This document shows, piece after piece, positions 1 through 11,459 of a stretch of DNA of 32,143 nt. The DNA comes from Silene noctiflora (taxonomy: Eukaryota > Streptophyta > Magnoliopsida > Caryophyllales > Caryophyllaceae): positions 60,093 through 92,235 of the forward strand of contig VHZZ01000186.1 in the NCBI GenBank assembly GCA_009801015.1, read 5' to 3'. The stretch's first letter is position 1. Every line of letters starts with the position of its first letter. Under the pieces are notes generated by a model. The model saw only the letters and a program-made list of their open reading frames with translations. It did not search any database and was not told the origin of the DNA. Both the position numbers and the translations under genes were made by a program.

Positions 1-1450
1 AAATTAAATTGCTTTGTAATCGTGCTGATACCCATTGCTTAACTGGTTACGAGTATGCTTGCAAACCTTAACAAGCGTCTAATGCATCGCGTGTTTGAAC
101 ACTCCTAACGACCTTTTTTCATTTTTATTTTTTACATTCCTTTTTTCCCCTAATTCCACACTAGCCTACGCAATTCACCCGAAAAATGAATTAGGGTTAA
201 TCATTATTTAGATAAAAAAATTGGAATTAGATTAATTCAATTTCTCTAATTGAATGAAAGAAATCAACTGAAATGCTTTTACGATTTGGATGAAACAAAT
301 CACGAACTAATTACACACTAACATATGCAATTTACCCAAAAATTGAATTAGGGTTCATTGATATTGATAGAAAAAATCGAATTACATCTTCATAAAAATA
401 AATCGAATTGAATTAAATTGAATTAGGGTTCCACAAAATTGATTAATAAAAATCGAATAACATATTAACAAAAAAAAATGAATTACATCACAATGAAAAT
501 TAGTCTCTAATTTGAACGATCAATTATATTAACATGCTTAAATCGAATTCAATTAGGGGGAAATAATTAGGCTAATTTGGGAAAATTGAACCCTAATTAA
601 ATTTGAAGATGAACCCTAATTGAATTTCAAATAATTAGGGTAATTTGANAAATTGATTTAAGTAAATTAGAAATGTACAAAAAAACCGAGTATAAATCGT
701 AATAATCTCAGTCGATTTTAATGTGAACAATTTAGGATAATTACGAAATTTGTATTTAATAAATTATAATTGTTAAATGTGGAAAATAAAACAAATATAC
801 AAAATAACCATAAATAATATAAACTAACTCTAGTTAATTCATTAACTACATGTGCAAAATTACTAACCTAACCCTAAATTAATCAACCCTAATTAACCAT
901 GATTTGCCACATGTCGCTTAACGATTGACTCGTGTATAAAGTTTTGATACACCATGTGTATGTGTATCATCTCCTCTTAATGTTGTACTTCTATTCAATT
1001 CTTTGCATTAGTGCTTATTTTCTGGGCAAGAAACTGAAGACGCTACTAGCAACGTGGGACCACAAGGTTGACATAGTTAGATGAACCATCATATTGTGTT
1101 GGAACTGAGGCTATAAAGTGCAATACCAAGTAAACCATCTTGTTACCTTGTAAATCGTCTAATTGTAAATTTGTAGTTAAACATTCTATGGTAACTTGGT
1201 AAGATCAAAAGTAACGATAATATCTTAAAAAAAAAACAATTTAAACTTTAAAATTCACATGTAACTATACATATCTCATATCTGTATGTTATTACGAATA
1301 AAATATTATTACTTTTAAATATTTCATACAAAAAGACGGTCTTACCATAAAACTTGTCGACGAAAATACTAATTCTTAACTTTTTTTTTTTTTTTTAAGT
1401 AATACCAAATAGTAGATACGAAACGCCGAAAAATCCCTTAATAATAACCT
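1..1450. other. AT-rich spacer upstream of RBM25-like gene
   Basis: No gene is supported here. The stretch is AT-rich and contains many TTAGGGTT/AACCCTAA-like words. A degenerate direct repeat is visible: a segment beginning CACACTAGCC near 166 and ending in GAATTAGGGTT recurs near 313 (CACACTAACA..GAATTAGGGTT), about 147 bp apart, with a third partial copy near 419. One ambiguous base is present at 649. A T-run lies at about 1381-1396. No convincing TATA box was picked for the downstream gene. Confidence 0.6.
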
Positions 1451-1529
1451 TAAAAACCACCATTAAAAAACCAAAACACATCTCGCTCTTCTTCTCTCCC
1501 TCCAACAACACAAAGACAGAAAGATAAAG

Positions 1530-4500
1530 ATGGCATCACCTTCCCCAACTCCGGTCACCCCTCCGCCTGCCCCTCTTCCCGATCCCCAACCCGTTAATCC
1601 GGCCCCACTTCCTACCACCGCCGCCGACCAACCCCCACCCTCCTCCACTCCCCCTCCTCCTCCTCAACTACAATCCCCCCTAAACCCTAACCCTAACCCT
1701 AATTCCACCCCACCACCACAACAAACCCAACCCCCACCGCAACAACAACCGCAACCGCAACCGCAACCGCAACCAGTTCCAATCAATCCATTCGCCGCGG
1801 CTCCGTCTTTCCGTCCCGCTCCTCAATTTACCCCTATTCCTCCTCCCGGTGTCAATCCCGGTCAACCACCTCAACAACTACCCGGTTACCCTGGTCAACC
1901 CCCGCCCCAACAACAACAGCCTGGATACCCGGGGCAACCACCACAACAACAAGGGTACCCCGGGCAGCCCCCGCAACAAGGGTACCCCGGGCAGCCGCCA
2001 CAGCAACAGCAGCAACAACCTGGATATCCTGGGCAGCCGCCACAGCAACAGCAGCAACAACCTGGATATCCTGGGCAGCCGCCACAGCAACAACAATTAC
2101 AACAACCTGGGTATCCTGGGCAGCCTGGGCAGCCGCAGCAGTTAGTGTACCCGGGGCAACAGCAGGTGATGCGATCGCCTTATATGCCGATGCCTAATGG
2201 TTATATGCCTCCTCCCGGTACTATGCCTCCTAACGGTGGGTTCTCTCTTTCTCTCTCTCTTTTATCAATTTTTTTTTCTTTTTAATTATATTTTGGTATT
2301 GTATTCTATTGTTTGATGATTGTTTATGCTTAATTGTTAGTTTGGTGGTGGATGTTTCCTGTTTTCATGTGATGCTGGATCTGTTAGTATAATGCTAATT
2401 TTCGATAGCTAAAAGCAATTGGGATTTAGGCAGGTTAGAGGCCTAATTGTCGGCTGATCACTAGGTTGCCAAATTGAAGTAATTACTGGGAATTCATGCC
2501 TTATTCCCTTTCCCTCTGTTTGCAGCCCATCTGCCTGTTTTTATTGTTGATTTGTATCGCATACCCCTTTAGCATTATGAAAAGTTTTTGTAGTCGCATT
2601 AGATAAAGGTCGTGTCTTGACTCGATCTATGGTGTGGTTATGCTCTGTTAAGATTCAATTCCTTTAATTGGCGGCTAAGGACCTTTCTTCGAATGAGTAG
2701 GGTTTAGATGAGTTGAAGTCATATGTTGACTTTATTTTCGTTTTTATGTAGGATTTTTATATTGGGATAGATAAATGCTTTTTGAACATATATTATTTGG
2801 AAATCTGGCTTGCCATTCATTTGACACGTTGACCTAATGTAGGTCCATATTAGGAAATTCAAATCTTTTCTGTATGAGAATGCTGTATGATCGAGTCTAG
2901 TGATTTGCTTTGTTACTCGGACACAACGACACTTCACTTTGGTTGCATGTCGTGTCGCGTGTCCAACACTTGGATAGAGATAAGCAGATAGTTATAGAGG
3001 CTCGTATCATACAATAAGCTTATTGTATGGTGTTTGACGATTAAAGTCTTATGTTTGAGACATCTGCTTATACTAACAAGTAACAAACTCAAAATCCGTA
3101 TATAATTATGTTTGTGTTTTAAAGACATTTCCCTGCATCCTCATTTCTATAGGGAATCCCGTGCATAAAAAAATGGGGAGTTAAGTTGTAGGGAAATCTA
3201 TATGCTCTGTTAATGAGGGTTTCAAACTGGGTGGTTCCATTATAAAAGCTCCTGCTTTCGTGGGATCCAAAGTGGGGTTGGCTTCTCTTTTTGGTAATCA
3301 TGTTTACTGTTGTGATGAGTCATTGGATGGTGTTTTTCGCACACTATTCTTGCATCAGTTTCAGTTGATAGAATATTAATTTATATCACGGGCGTGAGCC
3401 TTTGTTACTGTCTCCTGTTACAACCAATTCTGCTGGGTTACTTGAGTAACTTAAATATGCCTTTGAACGGAGATGAAAGCTATCGTAAATTGTAGGACAT
3501 GTGACCGAATACGATGAGTATCTTGTAATGTATGTCTCCAAATACTCAGAGATAAGGTAACTTTCGAAAAACATAAAACATAAAGCTAACATTTAAAGTT
3601 CAGTTAAGATTCTGTAGCTCATGTCCGGGAAGAGTTTGGTTGATGGAAGATGGGAGAAAAATACTGAAAAAGTTGATATTGACTAGATAACGGGGTAACA
3701 CTTAATGGGGTGTTTTCTCCTACAGTGTCTTGATTGAATTCGGTGAAAATGGTGTGAAGGCATCCTATTGCAATTGTTTAGAGACTACTCCAACTCCTGT
3801 TTGGTATGCGCACATATCCAGAGCTTACTTGTCAGTTTACATTTGTAAGTTTAGAGAATATATCAACAAAATCTTATTTTAAGACTACGTTTCACATTGC
3901 TAAATCCAGCAGTATTCCACTGCTCCATTATTGTGATTTATAATGGCTGTGCTGTCATGTCGATTCAGTAGGGAATGTGTGATAGTTTAAGCATTTCTTT
4001 CCTTGTTGGGTCCTTGAGTTGGTTGGAGCAGATCATAAGGCCAACCGAGTTCTTTGGCGCCCTTGTATGGCGAGGTATCATTATCCCTTCATTTGCCACC
4101 TTGCTTTTACATCCCAGTTTGTTCCTCAGTCTGTGCTTTTTTGTTATTTTCTCGCAATTCATATTGGGTAAATACAGTTTACATTCACAACAATGGATTT
4201 TCTATGCTATCAATATTCTCGGTGTATTGAGGTGGTGGAATTTTCTTTATACTTGTTAGAATTTTTTTTAGTGAATGCACGGAATCTTGTTAAGGCTATT
4301 GCTTCTGCAGCTGGATATTCAAGGTGAGCATACTTGATTACTTGTTGATAATAGACCTTGTATTATGTTGCTTATTCTTCATCAGGTATACTCAGCTGGT
4401 CTTAGTTGCCCTGATTTGCTGACATTATGCTTGTCATGTTTGGTAACAACGCTTCTTAAGTTTTTTTTTTTTTTTTTTGCCATGTTCCCTTGTTAAAAAT

Positions 4501-7500
4501 GATATGAGCTACAACTATTTATCGTGGTAATTTTTTGTGAACCATTTCTGATATGTTTGCATAGATGTTGTTTTGTGGTAATGCAGGAGCAGTTCGCTAT
4601 CCTTATCCACCTATTACTCGGCCTGCGTTTCTTCCACGCCCAGGACCAGGAGGTGTACCAGGCTTGGTTTCCCCGTTCCCTCGACCACCTTTAATAATCA
4701 GGCCTCCTGTGACTCCTGCCATCATCAGGCCAATTATCCCAATTATTATCCCAGTTGAGAAACCTCAAACAACTGTTTATGTTGGGAAGATAGCTCCGTC
4801 TGTAGAGAATGACTTTATTCGTTCCCTCTTGGAGGTAAGTTCGAAGCATGAGTGTATTTGTTCGTATTTTTGAGGGGTCTTATAGCCCCTTCATTCCTAT
4901 TATTGTCCTCGTTGATTTGTGGTGGTCAAACGATGTCGTCTTACAAGTCTTAAAACTTTTTAATCATATGAACATAGTTGTTTTATAAATTAGTAGCCGA
5001 AGTTTACATTGGTTAACCACCAAAGTTTAATGGGGACAGAAGATTTGGGTGGGAGATAGTATTCCTTTTCCCCTCTTCCTCTTATTCTCAAGTTAGAAGT
5101 CTTGAACGTCTCTGCTGATAAGTTGTCATTTTTTCCCTGCTCAGCTATGTGGACCAATAAAAAGCTGGAAACGTGCACAAGATCCGTCTGATGGAACACC
5201 TAAAAAATTCGGTTTCTGCGAATTTGAATCTGCTGAGGGGGTTCTTCGTGCTTTACGCTTGCTGAGTAAACGCAGTGTTGATGGGGAAGAACTAGTGGTA
5301 TGTTTTCCTCTTGTTTTATAACATAATTAAATGAATTTCTGCATTGCATAGGTCGTACACAAAAGTTTTTGGAGTATAATTTCTGTTATTAAGAATTTTA
5401 TTCGTTTAATGTATTAGAACTCGAATATCTTAGAATCTCAGTTTCTGTGCTCATTTTTGTTTTACTAATCTTACAAGTCGAACTAAAATAGGCTCACCAG
5501 TATCCCAAGGACCATAGAACTGTATCTAGCTCATTCAGATTTCATTATAATATGTTATTTTGTTAAATTTTCTTGCTTGACTAGGTGCCTGGTAGATGTT
5601 TATCGCTAATTGTACGGGTTGTTTCAGTATATAATGAATCTGAATGTTGTCCTTGGTAATTGAAGTATTATAGAAGCCTAAAAAGTTTGCGTGAATGCGT
5701 GTGCTGTCTATTTTTCACGTGCATGCAATTTTCTTATAACACACAAAATTCTACAAATACACTGATTTTGAAATTTATGGTTTTTCCGAGTCCATCATTC
5801 TTTTGGCTTTGCTATTTGTGATACAATTAAATCAATATGCCTTGACATTAGGCACTTTTATCGCTAAAGTTGTAGATGCTTTTTGAATACATTCGCTTTG
5901 AGCGGGAGAGACTCTATAGGCGCTGATGTAATGATAATGAATGTTCTATAATCCGGGAGTTACATTTTACTGAGTTGTTCACAATGTTGTATACTGCCCA
6001 AGCAGCAGCTGCAAAAATTACAACATTCTACTGAACTCTTTAACCAACATTTTTCATAGTATGTATATAATGGGACAAAAAATAAAGTCATAGTTGCGGT
6101 CATGGTCACGGTACTGGGTAGTCCCATATGTTATTTATCTGGCTGGGATGTAATATAAACATCGTCCAAATGTGTTGGTTCTTTTATTTTTGGATGTTAG
6201 TCTATGTCCTCACTTTTTGCACAATAAATAAATATATACACTATTCGTGAATGTGCATTCGTAGTGACCTTATTAAGAGTTGCTCTTATTTTTATCAGTC
6301 AGTCGACTTTTTTGTGTGTTTAGCATGACTCCTTGTACATTGGTAGTGGCCATTTTACCACCATTAGGTGCTAGGTACCCATTTAGTGCTTTAGATCTTT
6401 ACGGTCTTTGTTGCTGTGGTTGCTGATTTTCCATGTGAATTCTCTTTTGTGTAGTTGAATGTTAATCAAGCAACTAGAGATTATTTGGAGCGTTATGTCA
6501 CTAAAAAGAAAGAGGAATTGAAGAAGCAAAATGAGATTGCTGCAGAAGAAGCCAAGAAAGAGGGTGAAAGTGCACCAGAAGTTCAAAAGGATGAAGGTGA
6601 AGATAAAAAAGAATCCGGGAAACCTACTGAAGAGGAGCCAAAGAAAGAAGGCGAAGAAACTGAAAACAAAGAAAAAGATATGGCCACCTTTGGCCTGGTC
6701 ACTGATGAGGACCGTAATACTGATCAAGAGGCTTCAGAGAAGCTCACAAACATGATAGAAGAACGCATTAAAAATAAGCCTCTACCTCCACCGCCTCCAA
6801 GAGTGCCCGAAACTACAGGTAATTCCAACATGGAAGTGCCTTCAAAATCAGGGGACAAAGATTCAGATATCGACACTGTCAAAAATGGTTAGTTCTGAAA
6901 TAGATTTTACTAATATAATATATTGTGTTAGTTTTCTCTCGTATGTCTATGTTTAGCATCTCGCAACTATTCTTACCTATTCAACATAACTGTAGATGTA
7001 AAGAATGAGGATGAAACGACAAGTGAGGCCAAATCTGCAAGAGCTGGAACAGTTTCACCTGATAGGAGAAGGAATGAGAATCGAGGCAGAGATAGGGAAA
7101 GAGATCGTGATAGGCGAGATAAGGAGAGAGAGCTTGATAGATTAGAAAGAGAGCGTGAACGAGACCGACAAAGAAGAGAAAGAGACAGAGAGTTCGAGGT
7201 TCAAAAGGCTGAGCGGTTTTACAAGGAACGAGTTAAGGAATGGGAGACTAGAGAAAAAGATAGAGAATACAAACGTAAATATGAGAGAGAGAAAGAGAAA
7301 GAACGAGAACGTGAACGTAGGCGGTTGATTGAGGATCAAGAGGATGAAAGTGACGATGATTCCAGAAAGAGGAGACGTAAATCCGAAATAGAGGAGAAGA
7401 GGAGGCGGCGACGAAGGGAAAGAGAAGAAGATTTGGCAGACAAACTTAAAGAAGAAGAAGAGATTATTGAGGCCAAGAAAAGAGCTGAGGAGGAGCAGGC

Positions 7501-9017
7501 CGAGCAGCAGAAGGAAGAAGAGAAAAAAGCATTGGAGCCACCTTCTGTCCCTGTGGCCAATGGAGATGAGGCGGCACCTATGCTGGTAGAAGCTGTTCCA
7601 GATGAAACTAAAGATGATATGGAAGAGGATCAGCCTCAGCTTGGTGATCCTGTTATGGCGAGTCACGCTGGTAAGTCTATTTTTATTTGTTTGTTAAGGT
7701 CTTGTTTGGATGGAGGATGGGGGGAATGGGACGGGCTTGTTTTCTGTTGTTGAAGAAGTAAAAAAGGATTTTTTCCCCCTGTAGGCGAAACTAAAATCTT
7801 TCTTATACAATAAAGATTTTAATGAAAATGGTTAACCTCCCCTTTCCTTTCCTCGCCTTCTCCTTCTCTTTCCCCCTCCGTGTGTATCCAAACAAAGGGT
7901 TAGGCCAGGTTTCGATAAAAAGGAAGGGGTGGGAAATTTACGAGCCGATTCCCTTGTTTTTTATAGTAAAACTGGGTTGGAGTCTTGGAGGGTACAATAG
8001 GGAAGGGAAATGAATGGATTCATTTTTCATATATGTCAAATTAAAATTCTTTTCAAGTTGTATCCAGACAAATGTTAAATTCCTTCACTTGGTGGTGTTT
8101 ATGTTCTCTCTTTCTTGTGACAGGTGATGTCGTTCTAGAAAATGGTACAACTGAAGAGCCAATGACGACATCTGATTCAGCCGTTGATATGAAGGGAAGT
8201 AGTAATGCCCCGACTAAAAAACTAGGATTTGGTATAGTGCAGTCTGGGAAGCGAACAACTGTACCATCTGTTTTCCACGAAGAAGAGGACGAGGATGCTC
8301 AGAAGGACAAGAAAATGAGGCCTTTGGTCCCTATTGATTACTCAACTGAGGCTGATACACAAGCTGCAAACACAAATGATGAGGGGCAAGCACCAGCTTC
8401 CGAATCTGGCAAGCGTGCCAATCCTAAAGAAACTAAGTCTGATGTAGAAAAGGAAAGAAGTCGGCGTTCTCATGATAGGTCAGGCCATCGTGAGCGAGAT
8501 CGAGACCGTGACCGTGATGCTGATGATGCTCCTCGAGCTCCTAGGATTTTGGATGCAAAACAATTGATCGATATGATCCCCAAAACAAAAGATGACTTAT
8601 TCTCTTATGACATCAACTGGACTGTGTATGACGAGGTAAGTTATTTTTTTTTTAAAGTGACGCATGATTTTTGTTCCACTATAAAATAGGTTTCTGATTG
8701 CCTGAATGTGTTCTTAGAAGCATAATCCAGATAAGAATAATGAGTTTTGATTGGTGCACTTTCAGAATCGGCTGCATGAGAGAATGAGACCCTGGATTTC
8801 CAAGAAAATTACGGAGTTCTTGGGAGAGGAAGAAACCACATTGGTGGAGTTCATAGTTGATAAATTACGAGAACATGTTAAAGCCGAGAAAATGCTGGAT
8901 TTGCTTCAGCAAATATTAGACGAGGAAGCGGAAATGTTTGTGCTTAAGATGTGGAGAATGCTCATTTTTGAAGTCAAGAGGGTCGAAACAGGTTTGGTCG
9001 CAAGACCCGGAGCCTAA
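1530..9017 (+). CDS. RBM25: RBM25-like splicing factor (RRM + RE/RD-rich + PWI), 7 exons
   Basis: Coding exons 1530-2235, 4587-4834, 5145-5297, 6455-6887, 6996-7670, 8124-8635 and 8766-9017 all have GT/AG borders and join in frame to 992 residues (stop 9015-9017). Residues 1-236 are Pro/Gln-rich with [11 protein letters not shown] repeats, followed by a Pro/Ile-rich linker. An RRM spans about 298-380, with RNP2-like VYVGKI and RNP1-like KKFGFCEF near 338-345. A Lys/Glu-rich segment follows, then an RE/RD/ER-rich helix-forming region (about 530-650). The PWI domain is at about 875-990, with P918-W919-I920 in exon 7. This order (RRM, RE/RD, PWI) is that of RBM25, a nuclear U1 snRNP-associated regulator of 5' splice-site choice; the Arabidopsis homologue affects ABA-related splicing. 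The start is the first ATG after a pyrimidine-rich leader and opens the Pro-rich N-terminus. Introns 1 (2351 bp) and 3 (1157 bp) are large. Exon joins are read by eye, not from transcripts. Confidence 0.93.
1682..1702 (+). repeat. Telomere-like (AACCCT)n run inside RBM25 exon 1
   Basis: Three AACCCT units in phase with the reading frame encode an alternating Asn-Pro run (residues 52-58). The AAACCCTAA core equals the plant telobox, a motif usually described in promoters and 5' leaders of translation-related genes. Here it lies about 150 nt inside the coding sequence. Confidence 0.85.
1989..2117 (+). repeat. 42-bp coding minisatellite in RBM25 exon 1
   Basis: Two identical or nearly identical 42-bp units start at 1989 and 2031 (GGGCAGCCGCCACAGCAACA...), followed by a 45-bp variant from 2073. 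Each 42-bp unit encodes 14 residues of the form [14 protein letters not shown]. Shorter, more diverged [10 protein letters not shown] units precede them from about 1878. The unit length is a multiple of three, so copy-number change would keep the frame. Confidence 0.85.
2236..4586 (+). other. Intron 1 of RBM25-like gene
   Basis: A 2351-bp intron with donor GTGGGT and acceptor ATGCAG. It holds no exon I can support. Near 2913-2975 there is a short relic with GGACACAACGACAC and its near inverted partner GTCGTGTCGCGTGTCC, like the dispersed GTGTCCGACAC-type repeats elsewhere in the window. A T18 run lies near 4461-4478. Several short open frames exist but show no family resemblance. Confidence 0.7.
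5298..6454 (+). other. Intron 3 of RBM25-like gene
   Basis: A 1157-bp AT-rich intron with donor GTATGT and acceptor TGTGTAG. It interrupts the gene near the end of the RRM. I see no gene, RNA or clear mobile element in it. Confidence 0.7.
7699..7899. mobile_element. hAT-like MITE in RBM25 intron 5
   Basis: The intron contains a left end GTCTTGTTTGGATGGAGGAT and a right end CCCCCTCCGTGTGTATCCAA followed by ACAAAGG. The two ends are imperfect inverted repeats (TTTGTTTGGAT.. on both strands). A further TATCCAGACAAATG end near 8060-8074 suggests a second or nested element running to the 3' part of the same intron. There is no coding capacity. Target duplication is not clear by eye. Confidence 0.5.
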
Positions 9018-9395
9018 TAAGCGCGCTCCTGTACCCCTGTGATTCTTGCGGGTAATGTAAACTGTCTGCCTAAAGCCAAACAAAGTGTAGGGAATCTGAT
9101 GTCCAAGTTATGGAGTTTAACTTGTTTAGTTTTTCAAGTAAGTCTTACTTTTGCATTTTTCAAATTTTTTAATTAGTAAATTGAAATCAAATTTTATGAA
9201 TCGTATAATTCGTATTGTATTTTTTTCCTGTTTCATTCTTCTTCTATCAAAATATCTCCATTTCAATAACCTTAGAATCATTAATAGCCATAAATGGCTG
9301 CATTTATTATTCTTCCATTTCTTCATTTATTTTCACAATTGTCGAAACTTTGTTCGCATGTTTTGATATGTGAGAAGAGAACGGCGCAATGATGG
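9018..9395 (+). other. 3' flank / probable 3' UTR of RBM25-like gene
   Basis: This follows the RBM25 stop codon. The first 100 bases are balanced in composition and look like 3' UTR, after which the DNA becomes AT-rich. No unambiguous polyadenylation signal was identified. Confidence 0.4.
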
Positions 9396-9397
9396 AG

Positions 9398-9567
9398 GAG
9401 GAATGCCGCCTTCTCTTTTGCATCTTCTCTCCTACCTTCTCCTCTAACGAATGTATATTTCTGTCTCTTAGTTACATTATTCCAACAAAAATAAATATTA
9501 TTTTAATTGGTTGTGAGAGGAGAAGCTCGGAGAAAGATGGAAAGAGAAGATTGACAGCATTCCTCGG
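9398..9567. repeat. Imperfect foldback (inverted repeat) with about 57-bp loop
   Basis: The left arm, about 9398-9455 (GAGGAATGCC...CTTCTCCTCT), is imperfectly complementary to the right arm, about 9513-9567 (GAGAGGAGAAGC...GCATTCCTC). The arms are roughly 50-55 bp with small indels. The loop is AT-rich. This could be a decayed MITE or a local inverted duplication. The purine/pyrimidine bias of the arms inflates apparent complementarity. Confidence 0.5.
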
Positions 9568-10110
9568 GATGGATTGTTTCATACACTGGTTGTACTACAA
9601 CTATCTGTTCCAGGGAAATGGTCGCGAAAGTTTGCAACTAGTTTGCTTACAGCGATTTGAATATTTGGCGAAGCTTAGAGTCTGTGTTGATAGAGTGCAT
9701 TGTTTTGTTTTGGTATACTCTGTCTTTGGCAAAGCATCAAGTTATACACAAATTCTCATTTGTGGCGGCTGATGTCCGTCACAAGCTAGTGAGACCTATT
9801 GCAAGTTATATGAGTACGTTGTTTTGTTTTCGACGTTTCGTGTATCTTTGTTATTATGTGAGGGGATGTAACTGTGGTATGTCATGCGGCCAGCAAATAA
9901 TTCGGTCTCGCTTCGCGGACTGTGTTGAAAAAATGAGGTACATGATATGTAAACCGGGTTAATTTTTATTTCATGAGGTAATTTGCTTAACAAAACTCAA
10001 TTTTGTTCATTTACCTCTGTCTGGTCTTATTTCACTCATATTCTCGGTAAAGATCTACCATCCGATCTCTTGTCCATCTTTTCGTCTTAAACCAATCCAA
10101 GATCAGTTGT
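9568..10110. other. Spacer without recognised gene
   Basis: Short open frames are present but resemble no family I know and show no splice or codon pattern. Nothing further is supported. Confidence 0.4.
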
Positions 10111-10288
10111 TGGTCCGGTCTGGTCCGATCCGACCCAAGACAGGACCATAGACCTAACAAGACTAACCCAACCTGAACAACCCCACCCGAATAACCAGAT
10201 CCAAACTTGATCTGAACCCGAATTTGACCCGAAACTCGAATTGACCCAAACTTATTCAATATGACCCGAATGTTTATTATCGGATATT

Positions 10289-10476
10289 CCACAACGTCTT
10301 GCTTGTGACAGACATTATCCGTCACAAGCTGAAGACGGATAGCTCCCCTCTCACAATAAGGCAAGTGAGAGGGAAGTGGAACACCCCACGGATAGTGCCA
10401 CTTGCATATTGTGAGAGGGACACTATCTGTCTTCAACTTGTGATGGATAGTGTCCTGTCTTCGATGAGAATTTGTG
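10289..10476. mobile_element. Hairpin MITE, 'CTATCCGTC' family, copy 1
   Basis: The inner left arm starting at 10311 (GACATTATCCGTCACAAGCT...CTCTCACAATA) matches the reverse complement of the right arm ending at 10454 (TATTGTGAGAGG..GATAGTGTC) over about 48 bp. Less conserved outer ends extend to about 10289 and 10476 (..ATGAGAATTTGTG). There is no coding capacity. The same arm sequence recurs at 28441-28613 and twice at 29647-29989. The superfamily is not assigned because the target duplication could not be defined. Confidence 0.75.
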
Positions 10477-10576
10477 TTCTTGTCCCAAAATAACTTAAAT
10501 CAGTCAACCCGAAATAACTGAACCAATCCGGCCCAAGTCATTGCAAACCCGAATAACCTAAAGCCAAATTGAGCCG

Positions 10577-10603
10577 ACCCTAACCCTAACCCTAACCCTA
10601 ACC
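10577..10603 (+). repeat. Interstitial telomeric repeat (CCCTAA)4
   Basis: Four uninterrupted CCCTAA units plus partial flanks lie in the degenerate CCGAAC-rich tract. This is the Arabidopsis-type plant telomere repeat read on the C-rich strand. Confidence 0.9.
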
Positions 10604-10904
10604 AGACTGACCCGTTTACTAAGTATACAAGACTTACCCGAACTCAACTATTCCCTTGTTTAGTCTTGAAGATTCTGTATCCAGCAGTTTATGGACTATA
10701 CATCTGAGGTACTACCTCTTAATATTTATTTTCTGAGTTTTATATTAAAGTTTTTGAGTTTTATTTTAAATATTATGAGTTTGTAGTATTATGTTTTTAA
10801 GTACATTTATTTAAAACATTAAACTAAAAAAAAAATATAATATTACACAAAAACTATATTTAAAAATACTAATATACTTAGAAACTAGGTAGCACCAAAA
10901 CGGA

Positions 10905-11240
10905 CACAGACACTGACACGGACACGTGACACGGCATCCCATAAAATTTTGGACACGGGACACGTTATTTAAATTTAATAAAATATATATTTATAGTTAA
11001 ATTAATGTATCATTTTATTTTTGTAAATGTATTTGATATTAAATTTAAATAATTGGAGCTGAAATTTGACTTTGACTATAACTTATTCTCATTTCTCACT
11101 CAAACCTGTCTTCTAATCAATCTTTTTCTGTCTTTCGACATCTCATTCCTCATTTATTGGTATCCGACACATTTAGGCGTGTCCGACGTTTGTTCGATGT
11201 CAGACACGAAATGGCTGATTAGGAGGAGTGTCCGTACTAC
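10905..11240. repeat. GTGTCCGACAC-type dispersed repeat
   Basis: Runs of GACACGGACACGTGACACGG at the left and GTCCGACG..TCAGACACGAA at the right bracket an AT-rich core. The left part (AACGGACA..GTGACACGGCATCCCAT, then TTTAAATTTAATAAA) recurs at about 24694-24775. This resembles widespread non-coding plant repeats. No coding capacity is visible. Confidence 0.5.
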
Positions 11241-11459
11241 TTAGCTTAGAAACAATGTGTATATGCTCAAAAATTAAAAAGTCTGAGATACTACCTCAGA
11301 TGCGTAATCCTTTTTCTCCGTATCCAGCCCCACAAAACGTAAATAACCACCCAACACCCCACAACCCTACAACTACAAGTAATAGATACTCCTGCTATTA
11401 TTCTTCTATCATTCCTCCTCATTATTTCCATTTCCAACCAATAATAATACCTTCAAAAA

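Larger units (their letters stand above)
10110..10640. repeat. Degenerate GACCCGAA/AACCCGAA repeat with internal MITE
   Basis: Words such as GACCCGAAT, AACCCGAAT, TGACCCGAAAC and GACCCAA recur many times at 10120-10275 and again at 10505-10640, on either side of a hairpin MITE. The right part ends in a short true telomere-like run (10577-10603). It looks like an old low-complexity or TE-derived tract that was split by the MITE insertion. Confidence 0.6.

Noticed and set aside
1463..2096. Antisense frames over RBM25 exon 1
   Set aside because: They arise from the repetitive Pro/Gln codons. The plus-strand frame continues through splicing into an RRM.
3975..4259. 94-codon open frame in RBM25 intron 1, rich in hydrophobic residues
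   Set aside because: It resembles no family I know, lies inside an intron with good borders on either side, and its composition is what T-rich intron DNA gives by chance.
6383..7666. Long antisense open frames opposite the RBM25 Lys/Glu and RE/RD regions
   Set aside because: These are mirror frames of GAA/AGA-rich coding DNA, giving Phe/Leu/Ser-rich nonsense. The plus-strand frame has correct splice joins and domains.
9389..9772. 127-codon open frame 3' of RBM25
   Set aside because: It overlaps the foldback, has no recognisable domain and no codon or splice support.
10299..10493. Open frame over the hairpin MITE; a similar one at 29795-29983 on the other strand
   Set aside because: Both are translations of the same non-coding MITE arms.
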